This document shows, piece by piece, positions 52,212 to 61,629 of a stretch of DNA of 64,000 bases. A program made the translations under genes and the position numbers. The stretch covers positions 248,001 through 312,000 of the forward strand of contig NZ_JAERRL010000006.1 of NCBI RefSeq assembly GCF_016741785.1, given 5' to 3'. Each line of letters starts with the position of its first letter. The stretch's first letter is position 1. A model generated the notes under the pieces. It saw nothing but the letters and a program-made list of their open reading frames with translations. It did not search any database and was not told the DNA's origin. This DNA is from Streptomyces sp. 7-21 (lineage in GTDB: Bacteria; Actinomycetota; Actinomycetes; Streptomycetales; Streptomycetaceae).

Positions 52212-53690
52212 TCAGCTGCTGGCCAGGGCGTACGGCTCCAGCAGGGCCGCCAGCTCCTGGTGCACCTGCGCCCGCACCAGCGTGCCGTCGCCGCGGTGCT
52301 CCTCCGCCAGCACCTCGCCCTCGGTGTGGACCCGGGAGACGAGGGAGCCGTGGGTGTAGGGCACGAGCGCCTCGACCTCGACGGCCGGGCGCGGCAGCTC
52401 CGCGTCGATCCGCTCGCGCAGCTCCTGGATGCCCTGCCCGGTGCGGGCGGAGACCGCCAGGGCCCGCGACTCGGCACGCAGCAGCCGCTGGAGCACCAGC
52501 TCGTCGGCGGCGTCGGCCTTGTTCACGACGACGATCTCGGGGACGTCCTGTGCGCCCACGTCCCGCATCACCTCGCGGACGGCGGCGATCTGCTCCTCGG
52601 GCGACGGGTGGGCACCGTCGACCACGTGCAGGATCAGGTCGGCGTCGGCGACCTCCTCCATCGTGGAGCGGAACGCCTCGACCAGGTGGTGCGGCAGGTG
52701 GCGCACGAAGCCCACCGTGTCCGCCAGGGTGTAGGCCCTGCCCGAGGGGGTCTCGGCCTTGCGGACCGTGGGATCCAGCGTCGCGAACAGGGCGTTCTCC
52801 ACGAGGACGCCCGCTCCGGTGAGGCGGTTGAGCAGCGAGGACTTGCCGGCGTTGGTGTACCCGGCGATCGCGACGGACGGCACCCGGTTGCGCCGCCGCT
52901 CCTGGCGCTTGACCTCGCGGCTGGTGCGCATCTCGGCGATCTCGCGGCGTGCCTTGGCCATCTTCTGCCGGATGCGCCGCCGGTCCGTCTCGATCTTGGT
53001 CTCACCGGGACCGCGGGTCGCCATGCCGCCGCCCCCGCTGGAGCCGCCGCCGCCCATCTGCCGGGAGAGCGACTGGCCCCAGCCGCGCAGCCTCGGGAGC
53101 ATGTACTGCATCTGCGCCAGCGCGACCTGCGCCTTGCCCTCGCGGGACTTGGCATGCTGGGCGAAGATGTCGAGGATCAGGGCGGTGCGGTCGACCACCT
53201 TGACCTTGACGACATCCTCCAGCTGAACCAGCTGGCCCGGGCTCAGCTCACCGTCACACACGACGGTGTCGGCTCCGGTCTCCAGCACCAGGTCACGCAG
53301 CTCCTGGGCCTTGCCGGAGCCGATGTAGGTCGCCGGGTCCGGCTTGTCCCGGCGCTGGATCACGCCGTCGAGCACGATGGCGCCCGCGGTCTCCGCGAGC
53401 GCGGCCAGCTCGGCGAGGGAGTTCTCCGCGTCCCTGACCGTGCCGGAGGTCCAGACGCCCGCGAGCACGACCCGCTCCAGGCGCAGCTGGCGGTATTCGA
53501 CCTCGGTGACGTCCGCCAGTTCGGTGGACAGGCCGGCGACGCGCCGCAGCGCCGCCCGGTCCTCGCGGTCGAACTGCTCTCCGTCGCGGTATTCGAAGCC
53601 GTCCGTGGCAACGTCCTCATCCATCAGGGCGTCGGCCCGGCGGCTCGTGGCGGGGCGCTGGTGGTCCTGAGGAAGGGAAGAGAAGGTCAA
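52212..53690 (-). CDS. hflX: GTPase HflX
   Basis: 492 aa. It is a ribosome-associated GTPase that rescues or splits stalled ribosomes under stress. The TTG at 53690 is supported by AAAGGAT 6-7 bases upstream. The N-terminal HflX domain (about 40-200; TYIGSGKAQELRDLV) is followed by a Gly-rich linker (MGGGGSSGGGGMATRGPGE), a coiled coil, and the G domain with GYTNAGKSSLLN, DTVGFV, and NKAD. The glycine stretch is a usual family feature. The hairpin at 53711-53734 lies just upstream. Confidence 0.95.
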   Translation of the reverse strand: MTFSSLPQDHQRPATSRRADALMDEDVATDGFEYRDGEQFDREDRAALRRVAGLSTELADVTEVEYRQLRLERVVLAGVWTSGTVRDAENSLAELAALAETAGAIVLDGVIQRRDKPDPATYIGSGKAQELRDLVLETGADTVVCDGELSPGQLVQLEDVVKVKVVDRTALILDIFAQHAKSREGKAQVALAQMQYMLPRLRGWGQSLSRQMGGGGSSGGGGMATRGPGETKIETDRRRIRQKMAKARREIAEMRTSREVKRQERRRNRVPSVAIAGYTNAGKSSLLNRLTGAGVLVENALFATLDPTVRKAETPSGRAYTLADTVGFVRHLPHHLVEAFRSTMEEVADADLILHVVDGAHPSPEEQIAAVREVMRDVGAQDVPEIVVVNKADAADELVLQRLLRAESRALAVSARTGQGIQELRERIDAELPRPAVEVEALVPYTHGSLVSRVHTEGEVLAEEHRGDGTLVRAQVHQELAALLEPYALASS

Positions 53691-53710
53691 ATGAGATCCT
53701 TTGGCTGTGC

Positions 53711-53734
53711 TCGCAGCCCTGCTCCGGGCTGCGA
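53711..53734. terminator. 9-bp hairpin between rshA and hflX
   Basis: Arms TCGCAGCCC and GGGCTGCGA with a 6-base loop, 20 bases before the hflX start. It may end the rshA message or attenuate hflX. Confidence 0.5.
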
Positions 53735-53887
53735 CGGATGTGGCGAGCCTGACGGCCCTCTGTTCACGTCAACGCGCCGCGGCGCCGGGACATTCCCGGT
53801 CCGGGGGTGCCTGACGGCCCGACCATGGTGGCACGGCCGCCCGGCGCCGTCACCCCGTTTACCCGGCCGTCCGGCGTTCACCGGCTG

Positions 53888-56074
53888 TCAGCCCGCCGTG
53901 CCGGCCGCCCGGGTCACGTCGTACACGCCGGGCACGCTGCGCATCGCCTTCATCAGCCGCGGCAGCGCGGAGGCGTCCGGGAGCCGCAGGGTGTAGGTGT
54001 GCCGCACCCGCTGCTGCCGGGGCGGCGCCACCTCGGCGTGCACCACCGCCGCCCCCTGGGCGGCCAGCGCCTCGGTGAGGTCGGCGAGCAGGTGCGGGCG
54101 CCCCAGTGCCTCGGCATGGAGCGTGACGCGGCAGCCCACGGAGCGCGAGCGCCAGGTCACGGGCAGCCGCCGCCTGCCGTCCTGGCTCATGCCGACGGCC
54201 ACGGGGCAGTCGTCCCGGTGCACCGTGACGACGCCGCGGCGCACCGCGAAGCCCGACACCGCGTCCGGCGGCACCGGGGTGCAGCAGCGGGCGAGGCGGA
54301 GCCGGGCGCCGGGCGCGCCGGAGACCACGACGGCCGGTTCCGTGCCGCTTTCCTCGGCTGCCTCGTCTGTTCCGGCCGCCGCGGCCGCCCCGGCCTTCGG
54401 CGGGCCGCCGGACCGGACGGCCGCGGGCACGGCGCCATGGTCCGGCTCCGGCCGCTCGGCGACGGCGGAGGGCTGCGCCTCGGGGCGCTCGCGCTGGGCG
54501 TCGAGCCAGCGGCGGATCGGCACGCGGGCCGCCGGGGTGCGGGCGTACCCCAGCCACTCGGGCGAGGGCCACGAGGTGCCCTCGGGCGCCAGCAGCAGGC
54601 GGACGGTATCGCCGTCGCGCAGGACCGTGCGCAGCGTGGCCAGCCGCCCGTTGACGCGGGCGCCGATGCAGGCGTGCGCCGCCTGCCCGTGGCGCGCGTA
54701 GGCGGCGTCCAGGCAGGTCGCGCCGCCGGGCAGGTGCAGCGGCGGCTCGTCGTCCGCCTCGGAGAAGACGGTGATCTCGCGGTCCCGGGACAGCTCGTCG
54801 CGCAGCTCGGTCCAGAACGTGTCGGTGTCGGGCGCCTGGCGCTGCCACTCCAGCAGCCGTGACAGCCAGCCGGGCCGGGTCGGGTCGGCGCGCTCGCCGT
54901 CCTCGGGCGCGGACTCGCCGTCGCCGCCGCGGTGCGGGTCGCCGAGCGCGACGACGCCCGCCTCGGCCACCCGGTGCATCCGGTGGGTGCGCACCAGCAC
55001 CTCGGCGACCAGGCCGTCCTCCCCCGCGACTGCCGTGTGCAGCGACTGGTACAGGTTGAACTTCGGCGCGGCGATGAAGTCCTTGAACTCCGAGACGACG
55101 GGCGTGAAGCAGGTGTGCAGCTCGCCCAGGACGGCATAGCAGTCGGCGTCCTCGGCCACGAGGATGAGGATCCTGCTGTAGTCGCAGGGGCCGAGGGTGC
55201 CGCGCTTGAGCCGGGCCCGGTGCACCGACAGCAGATGCCGGGGCCGCAGCTGCACCTCGGCGGTGATCCCGGCCTCCCGGAGCACGGCGTCGACGCGGGA
55301 GGCGATCCGCTCCAGCGGGTCGGGCCGTGAGCGGTGGCGCCGCACCAGCTCGGCGGCTTCGCCGTGCTCCTTGGGGTGCAGCACGGCGAAGACGAGGTCC
55401 TCGAGCTCGCTCTTGACCGTCTGCACGCCCAGCCGTTCGGCGAGCGGGATCAGCACGTCGCGCGTGACGCGGGCGATCCGCGCCTGCTTCTCGGGCCGCA
55501 TCACGCCGAGGGTGCGCATGTTGTGCAGCCGGTCGGCGAGCTTGATCGACATCACCCGCACGTCGCTGCCGGTGGCGACCAGCATCTTGCGGAACGTCTC
55601 CGGCTCGGCGGCCGCCCCGTAGTCCACCTTCTCCAGCTTGGTGACGCCGTCGACGAGGTGGGCGACCTCGTCGCCGAAATCGGCGCGCACCTGCTCCAGC
55701 GTCACGTCGGTGTCCTCGACGGTGTCGTGCAGCAGCGAGGCCGTCAGCGTCGTCGTCTCGGCACCGAGTTCGGCGAGGATGAGGGTGACGGCCAGCGGAT
55801 GGGTGATGTACGGCTCGCCGCTCTTGCGGTACTGGCCGCGGTGCGCGGCCTCGGCCAGCACATAGGCGCGGCGCAGCGTGTCGAGGTCGGCCCCGGCGTG
55901 GTGGCGGCGGTGGACCTGCGCGACGTGCTCGATGGCATCGGGCAGCCGGTCGCGCGGCGGGTGGCCCGCGCCGAACAGCGCGGCGCGGCCGAGGCGGCGC
56001 AGCCGGAGCACGTCCCTGCGGTGCCCCCGCCCGGCCGGGGCCGTCCGGCCGGGCGTGGTGGCCTCTGACGTCAT
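53888..56074 (-). CDS. rshA: RelA/SpoT-homologue (RSH) with diverged synthetase domain
   Basis: 728 aa from the ATG at 56074 behind GGGAGG. Order: HD hydrolase domain (about 50-190) with intact LLHDTVEDT (H116, D117); synthetase domain (about 220-350) whose usual GRPKHxYSIYxKM motif reads LRPRHLLSVHRAR and whose DLVGIRI reads DYSRILI, although YQSLHTAV and an equivalent Glu remain; TGS (about 480-540, HLPGGATCLDAAYARHG) and C-terminal ACT (LADLTEALAAQGAAVV). It controls (p)ppGpp, probably more by hydrolysis than synthesis. That is inference. Confidence 0.9.
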   Translation of the reverse strand: MTSEATTPGRTAPAGRGHRRDVLRLRRLGRAALFGAGHPPRDRLPDAIEHVAQVHRRHHAGADLDTLRRAYVLAEAAHRGQYRKSGEPYITHPLAVTLILAELGAETTTLTASLLHDTVEDTDVTLEQVRADFGDEVAHLVDGVTKLEKVDYGAAAEPETFRKMLVATGSDVRVMSIKLADRLHNMRTLGVMRPEKQARIARVTRDVLIPLAERLGVQTVKSELEDLVFAVLHPKEHGEAAELVRRHRSRPDPLERIASRVDAVLREAGITAEVQLRPRHLLSVHRARLKRGTLGPCDYSRILILVAEDADCYAVLGELHTCFTPVVSEFKDFIAAPKFNLYQSLHTAVAGEDGLVAEVLVRTHRMHRVAEAGVVALGDPHRGGDGESAPEDGERADPTRPGWLSRLLEWQRQAPDTDTFWTELRDELSRDREITVFSEADDEPPLHLPGGATCLDAAYARHGQAAHACIGARVNGRLATLRTVLRDGDTVRLLLAPEGTSWPSPEWLGYARTPAARVPIRRWLDAQRERPEAQPSAVAERPEPDHGAVPAAVRSGGPPKAGAAAAAGTDEAAEESGTEPAVVVSGAPGARLRLARCCTPVPPDAVSGFAVRRGVVTVHRDDCPVAVGMSQDGRRRLPVTWRSRSVGCRVTLHAEALGRPHLLADLTEALAAQGAAVVHAEVAPPRQQRVRHTYTLRLPDASALPRLMKAMRSVPGVYDVTRAAGTAG

Positions 56075-56294
56075 GGGTGGCACCTCCCGCGGTCTGGGAA
56101 CCGGTCCGCCGATCCCCTGACCCCCGTGATCGCGTCTGGTTCCCGCGGCGACGCCGGTGCTTGATGTTACCGAGCCCGCCGCACGCGGATGTCCGCCGCT
56201 CGCCCCTCTCATGGTGGATCACCCGTCCGGGTGACTTATGTCCGGGGAAACCTGGCCGAAATCCATTGCTGTTCCCGAGGACTTGACGCGGCGC

Positions 56295-56786
56295 TCACCG
56301 CAGGGCCGCCACGCGCCAGACGGCGAGGGCGGCGAGGATACCCAGGCCCGCCGCGTACAGGACGAGCAGCCGCCAGTCGGGCCGGCGACCGGAACCGCGG
56401 GGCGGCAGGCCGGGCCAGGTGTAGCCCACGCGCCGGGCCGCCATCATGCCCCAGCCCGCCGCGCAGCAGCCCAGGAGCAGGCCGAGCATGGCGACGACGG
56501 CGCCCGCCTCGTCGAACGCGAAGGCGAGGGGAAAAGCGAACATCAGCGAGCCCAGCAGCGCCAGCAGCGCGACGGGGACGACCTGGGTCAGCCGCAGCCG
56601 CCGCTCGGGGCGCAGCTCCGCGTACTCCTCCCCCGGCTCCCCCGGCTCCCCGTCCCCGGCGCCCCCGAGGGACTCCTCGTCCGCATCGCGCAGCGGCGGA
56701 ACGGTGGGGGGCAGCGCGTCCGCTTCCCGACGGCTGGCGGGCACGCCATCCGTCCTGCCGTCGCTCTCCCGAGGGCCGGCCTCCAT
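56295..56786 (-). CDS. Membrane protein of unknown function
   Basis: 163 aa from the ATG at 56786, behind a GGGAGGG site. A polar, Pro/Glu/Asp-rich N-terminal half (about 1-70) precedes three hydrophobic helices: VVPVALLALLGSLMFAFPL (about 72-90), VVAMLGLLLGCCAAGWGMM (about 97-115) and LLVLYAAGLGILAALAVWRV (about 140-159). The GYTWPGLPP loop is notable. It is the last gene before rshA on that strand. I cannot name a family. Confidence 0.7.
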   Translation of the reverse strand: MEAGPRESDGRTDGVPASRREADALPPTVPPLRDADEESLGGAGDGEPGEPGEEYAELRPERRLRLTQVVPVALLALLGSLMFAFPLAFAFDEAGAVVAMLGLLLGCCAAGWGMMAARRVGYTWPGLPPRGSGRRPDWRLLVLYAAGLGILAALAVWRVAALR

Positions 56787-56906
56787 CGCCACGCGCCCTC
56801 CCAACTCAGCGGCTCCACGGCTGGACCATCACCAGATGACTGGTTGATGATGGCACGGCAGCGGGGCCCTCCCCGACGCCTGGAGCGTCCCGATGCCATG
56901 ACGTGA

Positions 56907-57854
56907 TCAGGATGTGACCGTCCGTTCTACCAGGCTGAGCGCCCGCTCCGTGAGGGTCCGGCGGTCCGGCCCGGCGGCGCTGAGCCACCGCACCCGGCCG
57001 TCCCGGCGGAACCACGACTCCTGGCGCCGGGCGAAGCGCCGGGTGGCGCGGACCGTCTCGGCGCGCGCCTCCGCTTCGCTGCACTCCCCCGCCAGGGCGG
57101 CCAGCACCTGCTGGTAGCCCAGCGCCCGGGAGGCGGTGCGGCCCTGGCGCAGCCCGGCGGCCTCCAGCCGCGCGACCTCGTCCACCAGTCCCTGGTCCCA
57201 CATCCGGTCCACGCGCGCGGCGATGCGCGCGTCCAGCTCGGGGCGCTCGACGGCCAGGCCTATCTGGAGGGCGGGATAGACGGCGAGGTCCTCGTCCGGT
57301 CCGGGCAGCGTGGCGGTGAACGGGCGCCCGGTGATCTCGATGACCTCCAGGGCGCGGACGATGCGGCGGCCGTTGCTGGGCAGGATGGCGCGGGCAGCGG
57401 CCGGGTCGGCGGCGGCCAGGCGGGCGTGCAGCGCGCCGCTGCCCTCGCGGGCCAGGTCCTCCTCCAGCCGCGCCCGCGTCGCCGGGTCGGTGCCGGGGAA
57501 CTCCAGGCGGTCGAGCGCGGCCCTGACGTAGAGGCCGGAGCCGCCGACGAGCACCGGGACGCGCCCGGCGGCGCGCAGCCGGTCGATCGTCTCCCGGGCC
57601 ATGGCCTGGTACTCGGCGACGCTGGCCGCCCGGGTCACGTCCCACACGTCGAGCAGGTGGTGCGGCACGCCCCGGCGCTCGGCGGGGGTGAGCTTGGCGG
57701 TGCCAATGTCCATGCCCCGGTACAGCTGCATGGAGTCAGCGTTGACGACCTCACCGCCCAGCCGGAGCGCGAGCTCCACGGCGAGGTCGGACTTGCCGGT
57801 GGCGGTAGGCCCGACGACGGCGATGACCTGCGGAGGACTGAGGCGGGTGTTCAC
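56907..57854 (-). CDS. miaA: tRNA dimethylallyltransferase
   Basis: 315 aa. It transfers the dimethylallyl group to A37 of UNN-reading tRNAs. The P-loop GPTATGKS is at 15-22, the tRNA-binding and catalytic GLDEVNADSMQLYRGMDIGT region (here VNADSMQLYRGMDIGTAK) follows, then PVLVGGSGLYVRA, and the C-terminal SRALGYQQVLAAL and RFARRQESWFRRD. The length is normal. Its product is the substrate of MiaB, encoded 1.2 kb away on the same strand. Confidence 0.95.
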   Translation of the reverse strand: MNTRLSPPQVIAVVGPTATGKSDLAVELALRLGGEVVNADSMQLYRGMDIGTAKLTPAERRGVPHHLLDVWDVTRAASVAEYQAMARETIDRLRAAGRVPVLVGGSGLYVRAALDRLEFPGTDPATRARLEEDLAREGSGALHARLAAADPAAARAILPSNGRRIVRALEVIEITGRPFTATLPGPDEDLAVYPALQIGLAVERPELDARIAARVDRMWDQGLVDEVARLEAAGLRQGRTASRALGYQQVLAALAGECSEAEARAETVRATRRFARRQESWFRRDGRVRWLSAAGPDRRTLTERALSLVERTVTS

Positions 57855-57963
57855 CCCGGCAGTGTCGCAGACCGGCGGTCCGGCCCTCGAACGAGCGACG
57901 TGACGCCGCCGGGGAGGCTCTCGTTTCCCTCTCCGAGGACCACGTCACAGTGAGGAGTCGGGT

Positions 57964-58176
57964 ATGGGAGTCTTCGCGTGGTTGCGGCGCCGGGGCAGCC
58001 GGGGCAACGACGGCGGCGGGAAGCCGGGCGCCGGCGGGGCCCCGGCCGGGGAGGAGAAGGCGGCCGCAGGCGCCGGGGCTGAGGACAGCGGGGCCGACGC
58101 GGTCGGCATCCCGAAGCAGACGGCGGCCGCGCAGGCCCCGGACAGCGAGGAGACCGGCGAGGGCGCGCGGTCCTGA
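57964..58176 (+). CDS. Small acidic conserved protein of Streptomyces
   Basis: 70 aa, ATG behind GAGGAG. MGVFAWLRRRGSRGN is basic and hydrophobic at the N-terminus; the rest is Ala/Gly/Glu-rich and disordered, with a conserved VGIPKQTAAAQAPDSEE core near the end. I recall similar short proteins in other streptomycetes, but with no assigned function. Divergent from miaA. Confidence 0.7.
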   Translation: MGVFAWLRRRGSRGNDGGGKPGAGGAPAGEEKAAAGAGAEDSGADAVGIPKQTAAAQAPDSEETGEGARS

Positions 58177-58192
58177 CCGGCCGCCCGACGGG

Positions 58193-58945
58193 TCAGGTCC
58201 AGCGGGCCACGAAGTAACCGACGCCGTAGGGTGCGTCGTCGTACAGCAGCCGCCCGTCCAGGCCCGCGCCGCTGGCCGCGCCGGCCAGCACCTGCCAGAC
58301 GGGGCGGCCGGCGGCATGAAGCGCGGTGGCGAGCGCCGGATCTGTCGCCGCGAGCGCGGCGGTGTCCGCGGCCGCCAGCGCGCGGGCCGCGGCGGCGTCG
58401 AAGCCGGCGGCGCGGGCATCGTAGGCGCCGGGGGCGCGCGCGGAGCGGCAGGCGCTGCCGTCGCCCATCGCGAGCAGCGCGACACGCGGCGCGCGCCCGG
58501 CGAGTTCACGCCCGGTGGCGGCGCACCGCTCCGGCTCCAGCGTCTCGCCGACGGCCAGTCCTTCGACGGGGGCGGCGTCCCAGGACGCGTGCCGCAGCAG
58601 CCAGGCGGCCACGGTCAGCGCGGGCGGCAGGGCACGTCCTGTCGCCTCGCCGGCCCCGGCCGTGCCGCCAGGCGGGTCGCCGCCGTCCTGCCTGACCGGG
58701 GCGAGCACGGCGTCGACGTCGACCCCGAAACCGCGCAGGGAACCGCGGCTGCCGCCGGGGTAGTGCCCTTCCTCGCCCGGCCCCGCCGGGGCGACGACGA
58801 GCAGCAGGCCGGGGCGCGCGGCGGCCACGGCCCGCAGCGCCTCGCGGCAGGCGGCGCGCAGCCCGTCCAGCTCGCTCGCGGCGCCCTGGGCGACCTCCGG
58901 CACGAGCACGGGCGGGCACGGGCACACAGCGGCGGCGACGAGCAT
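58193..58945 (-). CDS. Class III extradiol dioxygenase-like protein (LigB fold)
   Basis: 250 aa. The N-terminus MLVAAAVCPCPPVLVPEV and the body (PGLLLVVAPAGPGEEGHYPG, RVALLAMGDGSACRS, LYDDAPYGVGYFVARW) follow the LigB/MEMO-like fold. The two metal-binding His residues of active ring-cleavers are not clearly present, so catalysis is doubtful. It is on the same strand as miaB, 25 bases after it, and may be co-transcribed. Confidence 0.8.
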   Translation of the reverse strand: MLVAAAVCPCPPVLVPEVAQGAASELDGLRAACREALRAVAAARPGLLLVVAPAGPGEEGHYPGGSRGSLRGFGVDVDAVLAPVRQDGGDPPGGTAGAGEATGRALPPALTVAAWLLRHASWDAAPVEGLAVGETLEPERCAATGRELAGRAPRVALLAMGDGSACRSARAPGAYDARAAGFDAAAARALAAADTAALAATDPALATALHAAGRPVWQVLAGAASGAGLDGRLLYDDAPYGVGYFVARWT

Positions 58946-58970
58946 GGGCGCAGTCTACGGGCCGGTGCGG

Positions 58971-60455
58971 TCAGTGAGCGGTGCAGCCGCCGGCCGGCTC
59001 CGGAAGCGGAGCGGGCGCCCCGACAGTGGGCAGGCCGAGCATCACGCCACGGCCGCGCTCGGCGGGCGCCTCGTGGCGCCGCTGCCAGGCGTCCCCGGCG
59101 CGGGTGCGGCGGACGGCGGCGACCGGCCCCTCGGCCAGCAGGTGGTGCGGCGCGGCGTACGTGATCTCGACGGTGGCGACGTCGCCCGGCCGGATGGGCT
59201 CGGCGGGGCGCGCGAAGTGCACCAGGCGGTTGTCGGGCGCGCGCCCGGACAGGCGGCGCGTGGCGTCGTCCTTGCGTCCCTCGCCCTCGGCGACGAGGAC
59301 CTCGACGGTGCGGCCGACCTGCTTCTTGTTCTCCTCCCAGGAGATCTCCTCCTGGAGGGCGACCAGCCGCTCGTACCGGTCCTGGACGGTCTCCTTGGGG
59401 ACCTGCCCGGGCATCTCGGCCGCCGGGGTGCCGGGACGCTTGGAGTACTGGAAGGTGAACGCCTGGGCGAAGCGGGCCTCGCGGACGACGTGCAGCGTCT
59501 GCTGGAAGTCCTCCTCGGTCTCGCCAGGGAAGCCGACGATGATGTCGGTCGAGATCGCGGCGTCGGGAATGGCGGCGCGGACCCGCTCGATGATGCCCAG
59601 GTAGCGCTCCTGCCGGTAGGAGCGGCGCATGGCCCGCAGCACGCGGTCAGAGCCCGACTGCAGGGGCATGTGCAGCTGCGGCATCACGTTCGGTGTCTCG
59701 GCCATGGCCTCGATCACGTCGTCGGTGAAGTCGCGCGGGTGGGGTGAGGTGAAGCGGACGCGCTCCAGGCCCTCGATGCGGCCGCAGGCCCGCAGCAGCT
59801 TGGAGAACGCCTGGCGGTCGCCGATGTCGGAGCCGTAGGCGTTGACGTTCTGCCCGAGCAGGGTGACCTCGGTGACGCCCTCGGCGACCAGCGCCTCGAT
59901 CTCGGCGAGGATGTTCCCGGGCCGGCGGTCCTTCTCCTTGCCGCGCAGCGCGGGGACGATGCAGAAGGTGCAGGTGTTGTTGCAGCCGACGGAGATCGCG
60001 ACCCAGGCCGCGTAGGCGCTCTCGCGGCGCGTGGGCAGCGTCGAGGGGAACTCCTGGAGGGACTCGGCGATCTCGACCTGCACCTCGCGCTGGATCCGGG
60101 CGCGCTCCAGCAGAACCGGCAGGCGGCCCACGTTGTGGGTGCCGAAGACGACATCCACCCAGGGGGCGCGGCTGACGATGGCGTCGCGGTCCTTCTGCGC
60201 GAGGCAGCCCCCGACGGCGATCTGCATGCCGGGGCGCCGGGCCTTGACAGGAGCGAGCTGGCCGAGGTTGCCGTACAGCCGGTTGTCCGCGTTCTCCCGG
60301 ACGGCACAGGTGTTGAAGACGACGACGTCGGCGGTGCCGGACTCGGCCCGGACGTAGCCGGCCTCCTCCAGCAGCCCGGCCATCCGCTCGGAGTCGTGGA
60401 CGTTCATCTGGCATCCGAACGTCCGGACTTCGTAGGTGCGCGCGGCTTCCGGCAT
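58971..60455 (-). CDS. miaB: tRNA-2-methylthio-N6-dimethylallyladenosine synthase
   Basis: 494 aa. A radical-SAM methylthiotransferase that acts on i6A37 made by MiaA. The N-terminal UPF0004 domain has its cluster Cys in [18 protein letters not shown] and GCLAQKD. The radical-SAM core has the [11 protein letters not shown] motif. The C-terminal TRAM domain (about 375-440; [14 protein letters not shown]) binds tRNA. A Pro/Gly-rich tail of about 45 residues is extra. It is divergent from the TAXI gene. Confidence 0.95.
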   Translation of the reverse strand: MPEAARTYEVRTFGCQMNVHDSERMAGLLEEAGYVRAESGTADVVVFNTCAVRENADNRLYGNLGQLAPVKARRPGMQIAVGGCLAQKDRDAIVSRAPWVDVVFGTHNVGRLPVLLERARIQREVQVEIAESLQEFPSTLPTRRESAYAAWVAISVGCNNTCTFCIVPALRGKEKDRRPGNILAEIEALVAEGVTEVTLLGQNVNAYGSDIGDRQAFSKLLRACGRIEGLERVRFTSPHPRDFTDDVIEAMAETPNVMPQLHMPLQSGSDRVLRAMRRSYRQERYLGIIERVRAAIPDAAISTDIIVGFPGETEEDFQQTLHVVREARFAQAFTFQYSKRPGTPAAEMPGQVPKETVQDRYERLVALQEEISWEENKKQVGRTVEVLVAEGEGRKDDATRRLSGRAPDNRLVHFARPAEPIRPGDVATVEITYAAPHHLLAEGPVAAVRRTRAGDAWQRRHEAPAERGRGVMLGLPTVGAPAPLPEPAGGCTAH

Positions 60456-60636
60456 GAGTGGGCTCGATCCGTGTCGGGTGCGGGGGCTTTCTTCGTCTGC
60501 GGTCCGTCGTGCGGTGCGTCCGCGGCGCGTGGCGCTCCGTCTCGCGGCGAATCCTCGCGGTGCCAGTCTACGGTGCCCCGGCCGCCGGCCTTGAGGGCGC
60601 TTGCCCCGGGACCGCGGGCGGCGCCAGGATCACGGC

Positions 60637-61629
60637 ATGGCCCAGCTGAACGCTCCCTCCCGCCGCGTCGTGCTGACCCTGTCGGGCGGGGCAGCGGCGC
60701 TGGCCGTCGCCGGCGTGGCGCTGCGGGACCGGCTGCCGGGCGGCGAGCCGAGCCTGTCCGGCACGATGCGGCTGAGCACGGGCGTGCCCACCGGCGTGTA
60801 CTCCCGGTACGGGCAGCTGCTGCGCGGGCAGCTGGCCCGGGACGTCCCCGGGCTGCGGGTGGAGCTGCTGCCGAGCGAGGGCTCGGTGGAGAACCTGCGG
60901 CGGCTGGCGGCCGGGGAGGCGGACTTCGCCATTGCCACGGCCGACTCGGTGGCGGCGCATGTGCGCGAGCACAGCGGCGGGCAGCTGCAGGCGTGCGTGC
61001 GGCTGTACGACGACTACATGCAGCTGGTCGTGCGCGAGGAGTCGCCGGTGTGGAAAGCCGCCGACCTGGCGGGGATGCGCGTCGGGGTGGGGCAGGACGC
61101 CTCGGGCGTGCAGCTGGTGGCCCGGCAGCTGCTTGCGGCCGCGGGCCTGGACATGGACCAGGACCTGACGGCGGTGCGCGAGGGGATCAACGCCATGCCC
61201 CGCATGCTGGAAGCGGGGCGCCTGGACGCCTTCTTCTGGTCCGGCGGCCTGCCGACCTCGGCCGTGGAGCAGCTGGCCGGCCGGGTCAGCATCCGGTTCG
61301 TGCCGCTGGGTGACCTGCTGCCCGCGCTGCGGGCGTCGGGGCCGGCCGCGCAGTACTACCGGGCCGCGGTGATGCCGCCCGACGCCTATCCGGCGATCGC
61401 GGGCAGCCGGACGGTCGACACCGTGGCCATGGCCAACCTGCTGGTGACCGCGGCCAGCACGGACTCCCGGCTGACCGAGCAGGTGACGCGCTCGGTGATC
61501 AACGGCCGGGACCGGATCGGGCAGGAGGTGCACGCGGCGCAGCGGGTGGACCTGCGGACCGCGATCTACACGCATCCGCTGGAGCTGCATCCCGGCGCGG
61601 TCGCGTACTACCGCTCGGTCAAGTCGTGA
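60637..61629 (+). CDS. TAXI-family solute-binding protein
   Basis: 330 aa from the ATG at 60637 behind CAGGAT. An N-terminal RR motif (PSRRVVLTLSGGAAALAVAGV) looks like a Tat or lipid-free signal anchor. The body has the TAXI signature: MRLSTGVPTGVYSRYG, GSVENLRRLAAGEADFAIATADS, LAGMRVGVGQDASGVQ and LDAFFWSGGLPTSAVEQL. No TRAP membrane subunit is encoded nearby. It is convergent with, and its last 11 bases overlap, the sensor kinase. The pair may act together as a sensing system. That is inference. Confidence 0.87.
   Translation: MAQLNAPSRRVVLTLSGGAAALAVAGVALRDRLPGGEPSLSGTMRLSTGVPTGVYSRYGQLLRGQLARDVPGLRVELLPSEGSVENLRRLAAGEADFAIATADSVAAHVREHSGGQLQACVRLYDDYMQLVVREESPVWKAADLAGMRVGVGQDASGVQLVARQLLAAAGLDMDQDLTAVREGINAMPRMLEAGRLDAFFWSGGLPTSAVEQLAGRVSIRFVPLGDLLPALRASGPAAQYYRAAVMPPDAYPAIAGSRTVDTVAMANLLVTAASTDSRLTEQVTRSVINGRDRIGQEVHAAQRVDLRTAIYTHPLELHPGAVAYYRSVKS

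Noticed and set aside
53859..56222. Long frame parallel to rshA in another phase
   Set aside because: Arg/Ala/Gly-only composition; rshA in the other phase has full conserved domains.
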